Assembly: GCA_963739995.1 (NCBI GenBank) | Contig: CAVUCH010000003.1 | Location: 207,069-271,068, forward strand | Reading direction: 5' to 3' | Source: CAVUCH01 sp963739995 | GTDB taxonomy: Bacteria; Acidobacteriota; Vicinamibacteria; Vicinamibacterales; JAENWD01 | DNA: 64,000 nt | Shown here: piece after piece, positions 19,857 through 28,558 of the stretch | Position numbering within the stretch: position 1 is the first letter of the stretch | How the letters are laid out: each line of letters starts with the position of its first letter | The notes under the pieces: generated by a model | Told to the model about the DNA's origin: nothing | The model's input: the letters and a program-made list of their open reading frames with translations, nothing else | Database searches by the model: none | Translations under genes and position numbers: made by a program

Positions 19857-20024
19857 ATGAGAGATCCCGACGAACAGAAGGGTGCCGTCGAAGGCAATCG
19901 CCCATTGGACGGCGGCCAGGGCAACCCGAACGCACCCGGCCTCGACGACGCGGGCATGCCGAACGACCCGGTGGCGATCGCGCAGGATGTCGTGGGGGCC
20001 AACGAGGACGGGAGCCAGGGGTGA
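19857..20024 (+). CDS. Small acidic, Gly/Asn/Pro-rich protein
   Basis: A 55-residue frame, opening MRDPDEQKGAVEGN and ending ANEDGSQG. It has a good Shine-Dalgarno (GGAAGG, 4 nt before the ATG). Composition is acidic, with many Gly, Asn, Pro and Asp and no hydrophobic core, so it is probably disordered. I do not recognise it. It is the only plus-strand candidate in the ndk-korB gap, and the heptad repeat begins immediately after its stop. Support is the RBS and protein-like composition only. Confidence 0.5.
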   Translation: MRDPDEQKGAVEGNRPLDGGQGNPNAPGLDDAGMPNDPVAIAQDVVGANEDGSQG

Positions 20025-20026
20025 GC

Positions 20027-20090
20027 TACAGGCTCCGGGCTCCAGGCTCCAGGCTCCAGGCTCCAGGCTCCGGGCTCCGGGGTCAGAACT
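20027..20090. repeat. Heptad tandem repeat (GGCTCCA/GGCTCCG), about 8 units
   Basis: GGCTACA, GGCTCCG and repeated GGCTCCA units follow directly after the 55-residue frame. The complementary heptads (GGAGCCT, GGCCTGG) occur at 20298-20336, so the two arrays could pair across the intervening 200 bp. Confidence 0.85.
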
Positions 20091-20137
20091 CCGGGGCGAT
20101 TACGGGGCTTCGTATGTCCGCCGGACCTGAAGTCCCG

Positions 20138-20211
20138 GCGCCACGGCCTGGCCGTGGCGCAAGCCTGTGGAACCCGGTCTGAATTTGTGGAGCCGGGACT
20201 TCAGTCCCGGC
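20138..20211. repeat. Two perfect palindromes downstream of korB
   Basis: First hairpin: 20138-20147 pairs with 20151-20160 (10-bp stem GCGCCACGGC, loop CTG). Second: 20192-20200 pairs with 20203-20211 (9-bp stem GCCGGGACT, 2-nt loop). A degraded relative of the second, with the same flanking TGTGGA, lies at 59034-59061, so this is part of a dispersed repeat. They sit downstream of korB (minus strand) and could act as terminators, but no U-tract is seen. Confidence 0.65.
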
Positions 20212-20297
20212 GTTCGTCGGCAAGAGCACCGTCTCGGTGGCGCGTAGGCCGTAACGGGCTTGCAGCCTTGGCGCCAGGGGCCCGTCCATGTGTCTGG

Positions 20298-20336
20298 CAG
20301 GCCCGGAGCCTGGAGCCTGTGGCCTGGAGCCCAGGA
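20298..20336. repeat. Heptad repeat, inverted orientation (GGAGCCT)
   Basis: GGAGCCTGGAGCCTGTGGCC units are the complement of the array at 20027-20090. Located immediately 3' of the korB stop. Confidence 0.75.
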
Positions 20337-20342
20337 TCCCGT

Positions 20343-21387
20343 CTACCTCTGCGCGTCCATGATCTCGTCCAGCACGGCTCGCGACGGACGCGTGCGTTCG
20401 AGCGGGAGACTGGCGAGCGGTTCGTCCACGAGGTTCAGCAGCGAGCAGAAATCGCGCTTGTCCGGCTCGATGTAGAGCAGCCCTGTCGCGTACTCACCGC
20501 GAGCGGCCGTCTCGTGCAGCACCTGCACCGCATTCAGCTTGCTGGTGGGATCGTAGTCGCGGGCCAGCTTCTTCAGGAAGAGCCGCGAGCCGTCGTGCAG
20601 CGACACCTCCCGTGTGGCCCCCTCCTCGTAGTCGATCGTGATGTCCTCGAAGTGCGGGACGTAGTTCATCTCGGCGACCGGCTCGTCGTGGTCCTTCACG
20701 TAGCTGTAGCTCTTCGTCGAGCCCTCGTGATCGTTGAAGGTCACGCACGGGCTGATGACATCGAGCATGGCCGTGCCCCGGTGCGAGAGAGCGGCCTTCA
20801 AGAGCGTGAGCAGCTGCTTCTTGTCTCCGGAGAACGAGCGTGCCACGAACGAGGCGCCGAGCTCGATGGCCATGAGGCACGTGTCGATCGGCTGGAGATC
20901 GTTGACCACGCCGTTCTTGAGCGTCGAACCCACGTCGGCCGTCGGCGAGAACTGCCCCTTGGTCAGACCGTAGCAGCCATTGTCTTCGATGATGTAGACG
21001 AGCGGCAGGTTACGCCGCATGAGATGGACGAACTGGCCCGACGCCGATCGCGCCGGTGTCGCCATCGCCGCTGACCCCGATGGCGAGCAGCGTCTTGTTC
21101 GCCAGCAACGCCCCGGTGGCCACCGACGGCATGCGTCCGTGCACGGAGTTGAACCCGTGGGCGTTCCCGAGGAAATACGCCGGACTCTTGCTCGAGCAGC
21201 CGATGCCCGACAGCTTCAGCACCTGGCGCGCGTCGATTCCCAGCTCGTAGCACGCGTCGATGACGCGCTCCGAGATGGCGTTGTGGCCACAGCCGGCGCA
21301 CAGCGTCGTCTTGCTGCCGCGATACGACTGAAGCTCGAGGCCGATCCGGTTCACTTTCTTTCCGGGCGGCGGGGCGGTCATGGTCAT
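20343..21387 (-). CDS. korB: 2-oxoacid:ferredoxin oxidoreductase, beta subunit (frame broken by one base)
   Basis: TPP-binding beta subunit that, with the alpha/gamma subunit next door, oxidatively decarboxylates a 2-oxoacid to acyl-CoA and reduces ferredoxin; 2-oxoglutarate is the likely substrate given sucCD beside it. The cysteine motif CAGCGHNA and the TPP motif GDGDTGAIG are in the first frame. QFVHLMRRNLPLVYIIEDNG onward is in a second frame. Removing one C from the CCC at 21037-21039 gives a continuous 347-residue protein with normal domain order. Probably a sequence error. The start is 80 nt downstream of the korA stop. Confidence 0.9.
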
Positions 21388-21467
21388 GGTCGCGAATCCT
21401 TCGGGGCTACGGGCTACGGCTTCGGGCGTTTCCTGGCGATACCGGCTTTCAGGTTTCGGGCGCTCCG

Positions 21468-23327
21468 TCAGGGTACGACGTCGCCGCCCACCGACGCGCC
21501 TTCCTGGGCGAGAATGGTGTCCGTGATGCTGCGCGCATCGATCGGCAGGCCGTTGTAGTGCAGCGCGCTGCGCAGCTTGCCGGTGATCTCGACCGGATAG
21601 TCCATCCGGAGCAGTGACAACATCTGGGCGTCGCGGTTCTGCTCGATGACGTAGACGCGGTCGTGGGCGGCGATGAACTCGGCCACGGCGTCCGGGAACG
21701 GATAACCGCGCAGGCGCAGATACGAGGTGGCGAGGCCTGCCTCGTCGCGCAGCTGGTCGCGGCTCTCCAGGATTGCCCAGTGGCTCGTGCCGTAGGCGAG
21801 AAGCCCTACACGCGCACCCTCCACCGTATCGAGCTCCGGCGGCGGCACAAGGCCCTTCGCCGTGTCGAACTTCCGCTTGAGACGATCCATGTTCTGCACG
21901 TAGTCGTCGGCGCGCTCGCTGTACTGGCCCTTGGCGTTGTGGCCGGAGCCGCGGGCGAAATACGGGGGCGCGTCGGTACCCGGCAGGGATCGGTACGTGA
22001 TCCCGTCGCCGTCCACGTCCTTATAGCGGCCCCACTCGCCGATTCGGGCGATGGTCTCCTTGTCGAGTACTTTGCCCCGGTCGATGGTCGTCTCCGGGTA
22101 CGGAAACGGATCCGACATCCACGTGTTCATCCCGAGGTCGAGATCGCTCATCACGAAGACGGGCGTCTGCAGCCGCTCCGCCAGATCGAAGGCCGCCATG
22201 GCCATCGAGTAGCACTCCCCCGCCGAGTGGGGCAGCAGCAGGGGGTGCCGCGTGTCCCCGTGCGACAGGACGGCCGTGGTGAGGATGTCGCCCTGCGCGG
22301 TGCGCGTCGGCAGGCCGGTCGACGGGCCGACACGCTGGATGTCGAAGATCACGGCCGGCACCTCGGCGTAGTACCCGAGGCCCGTGAACTCGCCCATCAG
22401 CGACACGCCCGGCCCGGAAGTGGATGTCATCGCGCGCGCGCCGACCCAGCTGGCGCCGATGACCATGCCGACGGCCGCGATCTCGTCCTCCGCCTGCACG
22501 ATGGCGAACGTTGCCTTCCCTGTCTCCTTGTCGATGCGATATTTCCGCATGTAGTCGATGAGCGACTCGCAGAGCGACGACGAGGGGGTGATCGGATACC
22601 AGGCCACCACCGTCACGCCGGCCATGAGGCAGCCGATGGCCGCGGCCGCATTGCCCTCGATGAGAATCTTGCCCGCAGTCTCGTTCATCCGCTCGATGGC
22701 CAGCCGCTCGTTCGGCGCGAACGTGGTTTTCGCGAAGTCGAACCCGGCCGTGAGCGCGGCCATGTTGAGTGCCAGCGCCTTCTGCTTCTTCCCGAGCTGC
22801 CGGTTCAGGGCCTTCTCCATCTCGGCCATGTCGATGCCAAGCAGGTGGGCCAGCACACCGTCGTAGATCATGTTGCGCACGAGGCGCCGCAGCTTGGCGT
22901 CGGGGCACACCGCTGCCACGATCTTGTCGAACGGGACGGGGTAGAACGTCAGGTCGTCTCGCAGCGTCTCGAGCTTCATCGGGGCGTCGTACACGATCGC
23001 GGCACCCGGCTCGAGCGTCAGCGCGTCTTCCCTTGCCGTCTCAGAGTTAAGCGCGACAACGAGGTCGATCTCCTTCTTCCGGCCGATGTATCCGCGCTTG
23101 TTGGCGCGAATCGTGTACCACGTCGGCAGGCCCGCGATGTTCGACGGGAACAGGTTCTTCCCCGAGACCGGAATGCCCATCTGGAAGATCGAGCGGATCA
23201 GTATCAGGTTGGCCGTCTGGCTGCCCGAACCGTTGACGGTTGCCACCTGGATGCTGAAATCGTTGACGGCCCGCTGTCGGGCCGGTGCGTTCGCCCGCGC
23301 GTCGCTCGCGAGATCTGTCGGTGCCAT
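21468..23327 (-). CDS. korA: 2-oxoacid:acceptor oxidoreductase, fused gamma/alpha subunit
   Basis: 619 residues. The gamma domain comes first (about 25-200, with GSGSQTANLILIRSIFQMGIP and FPSNIAGLPTWYTIR). The alpha pyrimidine-binding domain follows (AIGCLMAGVTVVAWYPITPSS, about 240), then a transketolase C-like domain near the end. The gamma-alpha fusion and the YPITPSS phrase are typical of KorA-type 2-oxoglutarate:ferredoxin oxidoreductases, although other 2-oxoacids cannot be excluded by eye. It is paired with korB downstream and with sucCD upstream on the same strand, consistent with making succinyl-CoA. Confidence 0.93.
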   Translation of the reverse strand: MAPTDLASDARANAPARQRAVNDFSIQVATVNGSGSQTANLILIRSIFQMGIPVSGKNLFPSNIAGLPTWYTIRANKRGYIGRKKEIDLVVALNSETAREDALTLEPGAAIVYDAPMKLETLRDDLTFYPVPFDKIVAAVCPDAKLRRLVRNMIYDGVLAHLLGIDMAEMEKALNRQLGKKQKALALNMAALTAGFDFAKTTFAPNERLAIERMNETAGKILIEGNAAAAIGCLMAGVTVVAWYPITPSSSLCESLIDYMRKYRIDKETGKATFAIVQAEDEIAAVGMVIGASWVGARAMTSTSGPGVSLMGEFTGLGYYAEVPAVIFDIQRVGPSTGLPTRTAQGDILTTAVLSHGDTRHPLLLPHSAGECYSMAMAAFDLAERLQTPVFVMSDLDLGMNTWMSDPFPYPETTIDRGKVLDKETIARIGEWGRYKDVDGDGITYRSLPGTDAPPYFARGSGHNAKGQYSERADDYVQNMDRLKRKFDTAKGLVPPPELDTVEGARVGLLAYGTSHWAILESRDQLRDEAGLATSYLRLRGYPFPDAVAEFIAAHDRVYVIEQNRDAQMLSLLRMDYPVEITGKLRSALHYNGLPIDARSITDTILAQEGASVGGDVVP

Positions 23328-23480
23328 GTTCTACGTTCCTGCCTGAGACGATGAAGTGCGGCCGCCCGGGGGATGACGGGCAGCAGAGGGCTGGAACAGG
23401 ATTATAACGGTTCTACAGCCTGACCGCGGGGGTGCAGCCCAGCCCGGAGGGCGGCGACGCTCCTCCGGCGCGATCGATCG

Positions 23481-24350
23481 TCACCCCAGCCGCTCGGTGA
23501 GTGCCCGTCCCATCTCGGCTGGACTCTTCACCACGGTGACGCCGGCGGCGGTCAGCGCAGCCATCTTCTCGGCGGCCGTGCCTTTTCCGCCCGCGATGAT
23601 CGCACCGGCGTGGCCCATCCGGCGCCCCGGCGGCGCGGTCTGCCCGGCGATGAAGCCCACGACGGGCTTCGTGAACCCGGTCTGGATCCACGCGGCCGCG
23701 TCTTCCTCGGCGTTACCACCGATCTCTCCGATCATGATCACCGCGTCCGTGTCATCGTCCGCGGCGAACAACGTGAGGGCGTCGATGAACGATGTGCCGA
23801 TCAGCGGGTCCCCGCCGATGCCGATGCAGGTGCTCTGGCCGTGTCCCAGCTGGGTCAGCTGGTGGATGGCCTCGTACGTGAGTGTCCCGCTCTTGGACAC
23901 GATCCCGATGCGGCCTTCCCGGCAAATGTGGCCGGGGATGATCCCCGCCTTCGCCTTGCCGGGCGAGATCACGCCAGGGCAGTTCGGTCCGATGAGCCGT
24001 GTGGGCGTGTCCCTGATGAAGTCCATCACCTTCATCATGTCGAGCGTGGGGATGCCCTCCGTGATGCAGACGACGAGCGGCAGCTGGGCCTCGGCAGCCT
24101 CCATGATGGCGTCGGCCGCGAACGCCGGCGGCACGAAGATGACCGACGCGTTGGCGCCGGTCTCGCGCACGCATTCCGCCACGGTATTGAAGATGGGCCA
24201 GCCTTCGTGCGTGGTCCCGCCCTTGCCTGGAGTCACGCCGCCGACGATCGTCGTGCCGTAGTCGGCCGCCTGCTGCGCGTGAAACGTGCCCTCACGGCCG
24301 GTGAGTCCCTGGACGAGGAGACGGGTGTTCTTGTCTAGGAGGATGGACAT
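23481..24350 (-). CDS. sucD: Succinate-CoA ligase, ADP-forming, alpha subunit
   Basis: Alpha subunit of succinyl-CoA synthetase (TCA cycle substrate-level phosphorylation). 289 residues, full length. CoA-binding N-terminal Rossmann domain (VQGLTGREGTFHAQQ), LIGPNCPGVISPG, and the phosphohistidine loop GHAGAII at about residue 247, where the active-site His is present. Downstream of sucC with a repeat of about 90 bp in the gap, and upstream of korA. Confidence 0.97.
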   Translation of the reverse strand: MSILLDKNTRLLVQGLTGREGTFHAQQAADYGTTIVGGVTPGKGGTTHEGWPIFNTVAECVRETGANASVIFVPPAFAADAIMEAAEAQLPLVVCITEGIPTLDMMKVMDFIRDTPTRLIGPNCPGVISPGKAKAGIIPGHICREGRIGIVSKSGTLTYEAIHQLTQLGHGQSTCIGIGGDPLIGTSFIDALTLFAADDDTDAVIMIGEIGGNAEEDAAAWIQTGFTKPVVGFIAGQTAPPGRRMGHAGAIIAGGKGTAAEKMAALTAAGVTVVKSPAEMGRALTERLG

Positions 24351-24365
24351 GATTGAGGCCCGACA

Positions 24366-24456
24366 AGGCTACAGGCGGCAGGCGGCAGGCGGCAGGCTCT
24401 GTCTGGCCTGAGGCCGGACGCTGCCTGTAGCCTGCAGGCTGTAGCCTGCAGCCTGG
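24366..24456. repeat. Heptad-repeat hairpin element between sucC and sucD
   Basis: Left arm GGCTACA/GGCGGCA heptads, core with GGCCTGAGGCC palindrome, right arm TAGCCTG/CAGCCTG heptads. Same design and core as 4618-4706. Confidence 0.85.
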
Positions 24457-24458
24457 TT

Positions 24459-25619
24459 TTATCCCGCCGCCGCGACCACCTTCTGTGCGGCGTCGCCCAT
24501 TCCGTCCGCGTTCTGAAAATTCAGGCCGCTCTCCGCGAGCATCTGCTTGCCCTGCTCCACGTTGGTGCCTTCCATGCGAATAACAATCGGCACCTTGACG
24601 TCGAGCTCCTGCACGGCCGCGATCACGCCCTGGGCCAGCACGTCGCAGCGGAGGATGCCTCCGAAGATGTTGATCAGGACGGCGCGGACGTTCTTGTCCG
24701 CGAGCAGGATCTTGAAGGCGTTCCGAATCTGCTCGGCGTTGGCCCCGCCGCCGACATCCAGGAAGTTCGCCGGTTCGCCACCGGCGAGCTTGATGATGTC
24801 CATCGTCGCCATCGCGAGACCGGCGCCGTTCACCATGCAACCGATGGAGCCATCGAGGCGGATGTAGTTGAGCGAGAACTTCGACGCTTCGATCTCCAGC
24901 GGATCTTCCTCGCCGAGGTCGCGCAACTCGCGCAGGTCGGCGTGTCGGTAGAGCGCGTTGTCGTCGAAGTTCATCTTCGCGTCCAGCGCCAGCAGGTCAC
25001 CGGCGGCCGTGACGATCAGCGGGTTGATCTCGAGCATTGATGCGTCGGTGCCCCGGAAAGCGTCGTACAGGGCGTTCAGCACCTTCGCCATCTTTCCGAG
25101 CTGCGCGCCGTCGAGCCCCAGTGCGAAGCCGAGCTTCCGGGTCTGAAACGCCAGCAGGCCGACGCCCGGGTGCACGTGTTCGCGCATGATCCGCTCGGGG
25201 GTGGCCGCCGCCACCTCCTCGATGTCCATGCCGCCCGCGGCGCTCGCCATGATGATCGGCTGCCCCGCCGCACGATCGAGCAGCAGGCTCACATACAGCT
25301 CGCGTTCGATGTTGAGGCCTTCCTCCACCAGCACGCGCGAGACGATGCGGCCTTCCGGGCCGGTCTGGTGCGTGACCAGGCGCATGCCGATCATGTCGCG
25401 CGCGATGCGGATTGCCTCGTCGGCGCCCCGCGCGAGCTTCACGCCGCCGCCCTTGCCCCGTCCGCCGGCATGGATCTGCGCTTTGACGACGGCGATCTCT
25501 CCGCCCAGCCGACGGGCGATGTCGCCCGCTTCATCCGGCGTGAAGGCGACTTCCCCGCGCGGGACGGGCACGCCATACCGGTTCAGGATGGCCTTGGCTT
25601 GGTATTCGTGAATTTTCAC
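24459..25619 (-). CDS. sucC: Succinate-CoA ligase, ADP-forming, beta subunit
   Basis: Nucleotide-binding beta subunit. 386 residues. The N-terminus MKIHEYQAKAILNRYGVPVP is diagnostic; the ATP-grasp domain (about 1-240) includes VKAQIHAGGRGKGGGVKL. The C-terminal domain contains NGAGLAMATMD and NIFGGILRCD, the family signature. First gene of the sucC-sucD-korA-korB run, divergent from sdhC. Confidence 0.97.
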   Translation of the reverse strand: MKIHEYQAKAILNRYGVPVPRGEVAFTPDEAGDIARRLGGEIAVVKAQIHAGGRGKGGGVKLARGADEAIRIARDMIGMRLVTHQTGPEGRIVSRVLVEEGLNIERELYVSLLLDRAAGQPIIMASAAGGMDIEEVAAATPERIMREHVHPGVGLLAFQTRKLGFALGLDGAQLGKMAKVLNALYDAFRGTDASMLEINPLIVTAAGDLLALDAKMNFDDNALYRHADLRELRDLGEEDPLEIEASKFSLNYIRLDGSIGCMVNGAGLAMATMDIIKLAGGEPANFLDVGGGANAEQIRNAFKILLADKNVRAVLINIFGGILRCDVLAQGVIAAVQELDVKVPIVIRMEGTNVEQGKQMLAESGLNFQNADGMGDAAQKVVAAAG

Positions 25620-25753
25620 GGGGACGATCCGGGGAGAGAGTCGTTGATGACGCCGAACTCGGATACTAGTCGGCGGCTCTGTGACACGTCAAGGCGGGAG
25701 ACGGCAAGGCTGACAGGCTGCAGCCTGAGCCGCTCTGGCACGCTGCCGCTTCC

Positions 25754-25781
25754 TTGCTCCACGCGCTCCCCCACCTATAGA
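25754..25781 (+). promoter_or_regulatory. Possible sigma70-type promoter for sdhCAB
   Basis: TTGCTC (25754-25759) and TATAGA (25776-25781) are separated by 16 bp, about 78 bp upstream of the sdhC ATG and in one of the few AT-rich patches of the sucC/sdhC divergent region. Pattern match only; the -35 is weak. Confidence 0.3.
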
Positions 25782-25858
25782 ATTGTCATAGCGTCATTCG
25801 CGCGGCGACCTCGGCCCGACACACCGCGACGTGGGCCGCCCGGTGCACATTCGGATCC

Positions 25859-26533
25859 ATGCCTTCACGCCGTTCCTTCATTTCTTCGACGGTCGGCTCG
25901 AAACTCCTCGTTGCGATAACCGGCCTCTCGCTGGTCGGTTTCCTGGTCGGGCATCTTGCGGGAAACCTTCTGGTCTTCCTCGGCCCAGACACCTTCAACG
26001 CCTACAGCCACAAGCTCATTTCCAATCCGCTCGTGTATCCGGCCGAAGCCGGGCTCGTCCTGCTGTTTGTCCTGCACGCGTGGAAAGCGATTCAGCTGAC
26101 CATCGGCAGCTCGAAGGCGCGGCCGGTGGCCTACGCCGAAAAGCATCGCGCGGGACACACCAGCCGCAAGTCCCTGGCGTCGACCACGATGATCTGGAGC
26201 GGGCTCTTCCTCCTGGTGTTCGTGCCGATTCACATCCGGACGTTCAAGTTCGGCGCGTACTACGACACGCACGAAGCCGGTGTCCGCAACTTGTACCAGC
26301 TCGTCATCGAGATCTTCAGCAAGCCCGGATACGTGGCCTTCTACGTCGTGGGCATGGCCATCATCGGTTTTCACCTGTGGCACGGCGTATCGAGCGCCTT
26401 TCAGACGATGGGGGCTGACACGCCGCGGTTCACGCCGGTGATCCGCAGAATCGGGTGGACATTGGCAGTCGTCCTCGCGGTCGGGTTCATGTCCATCCCG
26501 CTGTGGGTGTTGTTTTTCGGGGGCCGGTCATGA
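25859..26533 (+). CDS. sdhC: Succinate dehydrogenase cytochrome b558 subunit
   Basis: Membrane anchor of succinate dehydrogenase/fumarate reductase, b558 type. 224 residues with five predicted helices. Histidines in GHLAGNLLVFLG, LLFVLHAWKAI, FVPIHIRTFKFG and IIGFHLWHGVSSAF are the expected di-heme ligands. Single-anchor types lack a separate sdhD, matching the three-gene operon here. Its TGA overlaps the sdhA ATG (ATGA), indicating coupled translation. Confidence 0.93.
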   Translation: MPSRRSFISSTVGSKLLVAITGLSLVGFLVGHLAGNLLVFLGPDTFNAYSHKLISNPLVYPAEAGLVLLFVLHAWKAIQLTIGSSKARPVAYAEKHRAGHTSRKSLASTTMIWSGLFLLVFVPIHIRTFKFGAYYDTHEAGVRNLYQLVIEIFSKPGYVAFYVVGMAIIGFHLWHGVSSAFQTMGADTPRFTPVIRRIGWTLAVVLAVGFMSIPLWVLFFGGRS

Positions 26534-28443
26534 CGCTCGATTCGAAGGTGCCCGCCGGACCGCTGGCCGAGAAGTGGGACCGCCATCGGTTCGAGGTCAA
26601 GCTCGTCAACCCCGCGAACAAGCGCAAGTACACAATCATCGTCGTGGGCACGGGGCTCGCCGGGGCGTCAGCGGCCGCCTCGCTTGCCGAGCTCGGCTAC
26701 AACGTCCACTGCTACTGCATCCACGACAGCCCGCGCCGCGCCCACAGCATCGCCGCGCAGGGCGGGATCAACGCCGCGAAGAACTACAAGAACGACGGCG
26801 ACTCCATCTACCGCCTGTTCTACGACACCATCAAAGGGGGCGACTACCGCGCCCGGGAGGCCAACGTTCACCGTCTCGCGCAGCTGTCGGTGCAAATCAT
26901 CGACCAGTGCGTTGCGCAGGGCGTCCCGTTCGCCCGCGAGTACGGCGGCATGCTGGACAACCGGTCGTTCGGCGGCGCGCAGGTCTCGCGCACGTTCTAC
27001 GCGCGCGGCCAGACGGGCCAGCAGCTGCTGCTCGGCGCGTATCAGGCGCTCATGCGACAGGTGGGGGCCGGGACGGTTCGGATGTTCCCGCGCCGGGAAA
27101 TGCTCGACCTGGTGGTCATCGACGGCAAGGCCCGCGGGATCATCACCCGCAACCTGATCACGGGCGAGATCGAGTCGCACGCCGCGCACGCGGTCGTGCT
27201 CGCGACAGGCGGGTACGGCACGGCCTACTACCTCTCGACCAACGCGGTGCAGTCGAACGTCACCGCGGCGTGGCGTGCCCACAAGCGCGGGGCCTTCTTC
27301 GCAAACCCGTGCTTCACGCAGATTCACCCGACGTGCATCCCCGTAAGCGGTGAGCACCAGTCGAAGCTCACGCTGATGAGCGAGTCGCTGCGCAATGACG
27401 CCCGCGTCTGGGTTCCGAAGAGGCCCGGCGACACGCGGCGTCCGGAGCAGATCCCGGAGAGCGAACGCGACTATTACCTGGAGCGCAAGTACCCCAGCTT
27501 CGGCAACCTCGTGCCGCGCGACGTCGCATCGCGCAACGCCAAGGCGGTGTGCGACGACGGGCGCGGCGTTGGTGAGACCGGCCTCGCCGTATATCTCGAC
27601 TTCGCCGATGCCATCTCGCGGCTGGGTGTCGAGACGATCAAGGCGCGCTACGGCAACCTGTTCGACATGTACAAGCGGATCACCGACGAGGATCCGTACA
27701 CGGTGCCGATGCGGATTTACCCCGCCATCCACTACACGATGGGTGGGCTCTGGGTCGACTACAACCTCATGAGCAACCTGCCGGGCCTGCACGTGCTCGG
27801 CGAGGCCAACTTCAGCGACCACGGTGCGAATCGCCTGGGCGCCAGCGCGCTCATGCAGGGTCTCGCGGACGGCTACTTCATCATCCCCTACACGATTGGC
27901 GACTACCTCGCGGCCACGTCGCTGCCGCCGGTCTCGGCCGATCACGACGGGTTCCGGGAAGCGGCGTCCGCCACACAGGATCGGCTCACGCGGCTGCTCT
28001 CCGTCAGGGGACGCCGCACCGTCCGCGACTTCCATCGCGCGGCCGGGACCGTGCTCTGGGACAAGGTCGGCATGTCCCGCACCGATGGGAGCCTGCGCGA
28101 AGCCATCACCGAGGTCGGGGCCCTGCGCGAGGAGTTCTGGCAGAACGTCACGGTGCCTGGGGACGCAACCAACTTGAACCCCGCTCTCGAATACGCGGGC
28201 CGGGTCGCCGATTACCTCGAGTTCGGCGAGCTGCTCGCCGTGGATGCCCTGCACCGGACCGAAAGCTGCGGCGGCCACTTCCGCGAAGAGAGCCAGACCC
28301 CCGAAGGCGAAGCGCTGCGCGACGACGAGCGGTTCTCGTATGTCGCGGCCTGGCAGTTCACCGGCCTCGAGCGGCCCCCGGTGCTCCACCGCGAAGAGCT
28401 CGTGTGGGAGAACGTGCACCCGACGCAGAGGAGTTACAAGTGA
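26530..28443 (+). CDS. sdhA: Succinate dehydrogenase/fumarate reductase flavoprotein subunit
   Basis: Covalent-FAD catalytic subunit. I use the ATG at 26530, overlapping the sdhC stop, giving 637 residues; the frame is open further upstream but that lies inside sdhC. FAD dinucleotide motif VGTGLAGASAAASLAELGY, the covalent-FAD histidine region HSIAAQGGINAAKN, and substrate-site GETGLAVYLDF and GANRLGASALMQG are present. The long insertion pattern matches the b558/type B subclass rather than the E. coli SdhA subclass. sdhB follows after a heptad repeat. Confidence 0.96.
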   Translation: MTLDSKVPAGPLAEKWDRHRFEVKLVNPANKRKYTIIVVGTGLAGASAAASLAELGYNVHCYCIHDSPRRAHSIAAQGGINAAKNYKNDGDSIYRLFYDTIKGGDYRAREANVHRLAQLSVQIIDQCVAQGVPFAREYGGMLDNRSFGGAQVSRTFYARGQTGQQLLLGAYQALMRQVGAGTVRMFPRREMLDLVVIDGKARGIITRNLITGEIESHAAHAVVLATGGYGTAYYLSTNAVQSNVTAAWRAHKRGAFFANPCFTQIHPTCIPVSGEHQSKLTLMSESLRNDARVWVPKRPGDTRRPEQIPESERDYYLERKYPSFGNLVPRDVASRNAKAVCDDGRGVGETGLAVYLDFADAISRLGVETIKARYGNLFDMYKRITDEDPYTVPMRIYPAIHYTMGGLWVDYNLMSNLPGLHVLGEANFSDHGANRLGASALMQGLADGYFIIPYTIGDYLAATSLPPVSADHDGFREAASATQDRLTRLLSVRGRRTVRDFHRAAGTVLWDKVGMSRTDGSLREAITEVGALREEFWQNVTVPGDATNLNPALEYAGRVADYLEFGELLAVDALHRTESCGGHFREESQTPEGEALRDDERFSYVAAWQFTGLERPPVLHREELVWENVHPTQRSYK

Positions 28444-28448
28444 CGGTT

Positions 28449-28548
28449 TGTCGGCTCCGGGCTCCAGGCTCCAGGCTCCGGGCCTCGTCAGGCTCCGGAG
28501 TGGACAAGCCCCGGGGCCTGGAGCCGGGAGCCGGGAGCCGACAGGAAT
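28449..28548. repeat. Heptad-repeat hairpin element between sdhA and sdhB
   Basis: GGCTCCG/GGCTCCA heptads on the left and GGAGCCG/GGGAGCC heptads on the right bracket a central CTCCGGAG-containing spacer. Occupies almost the whole sdhA-sdhB gap. Confidence 0.85.
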
Positions 28549-28558
28549 CCAGCCCGTC

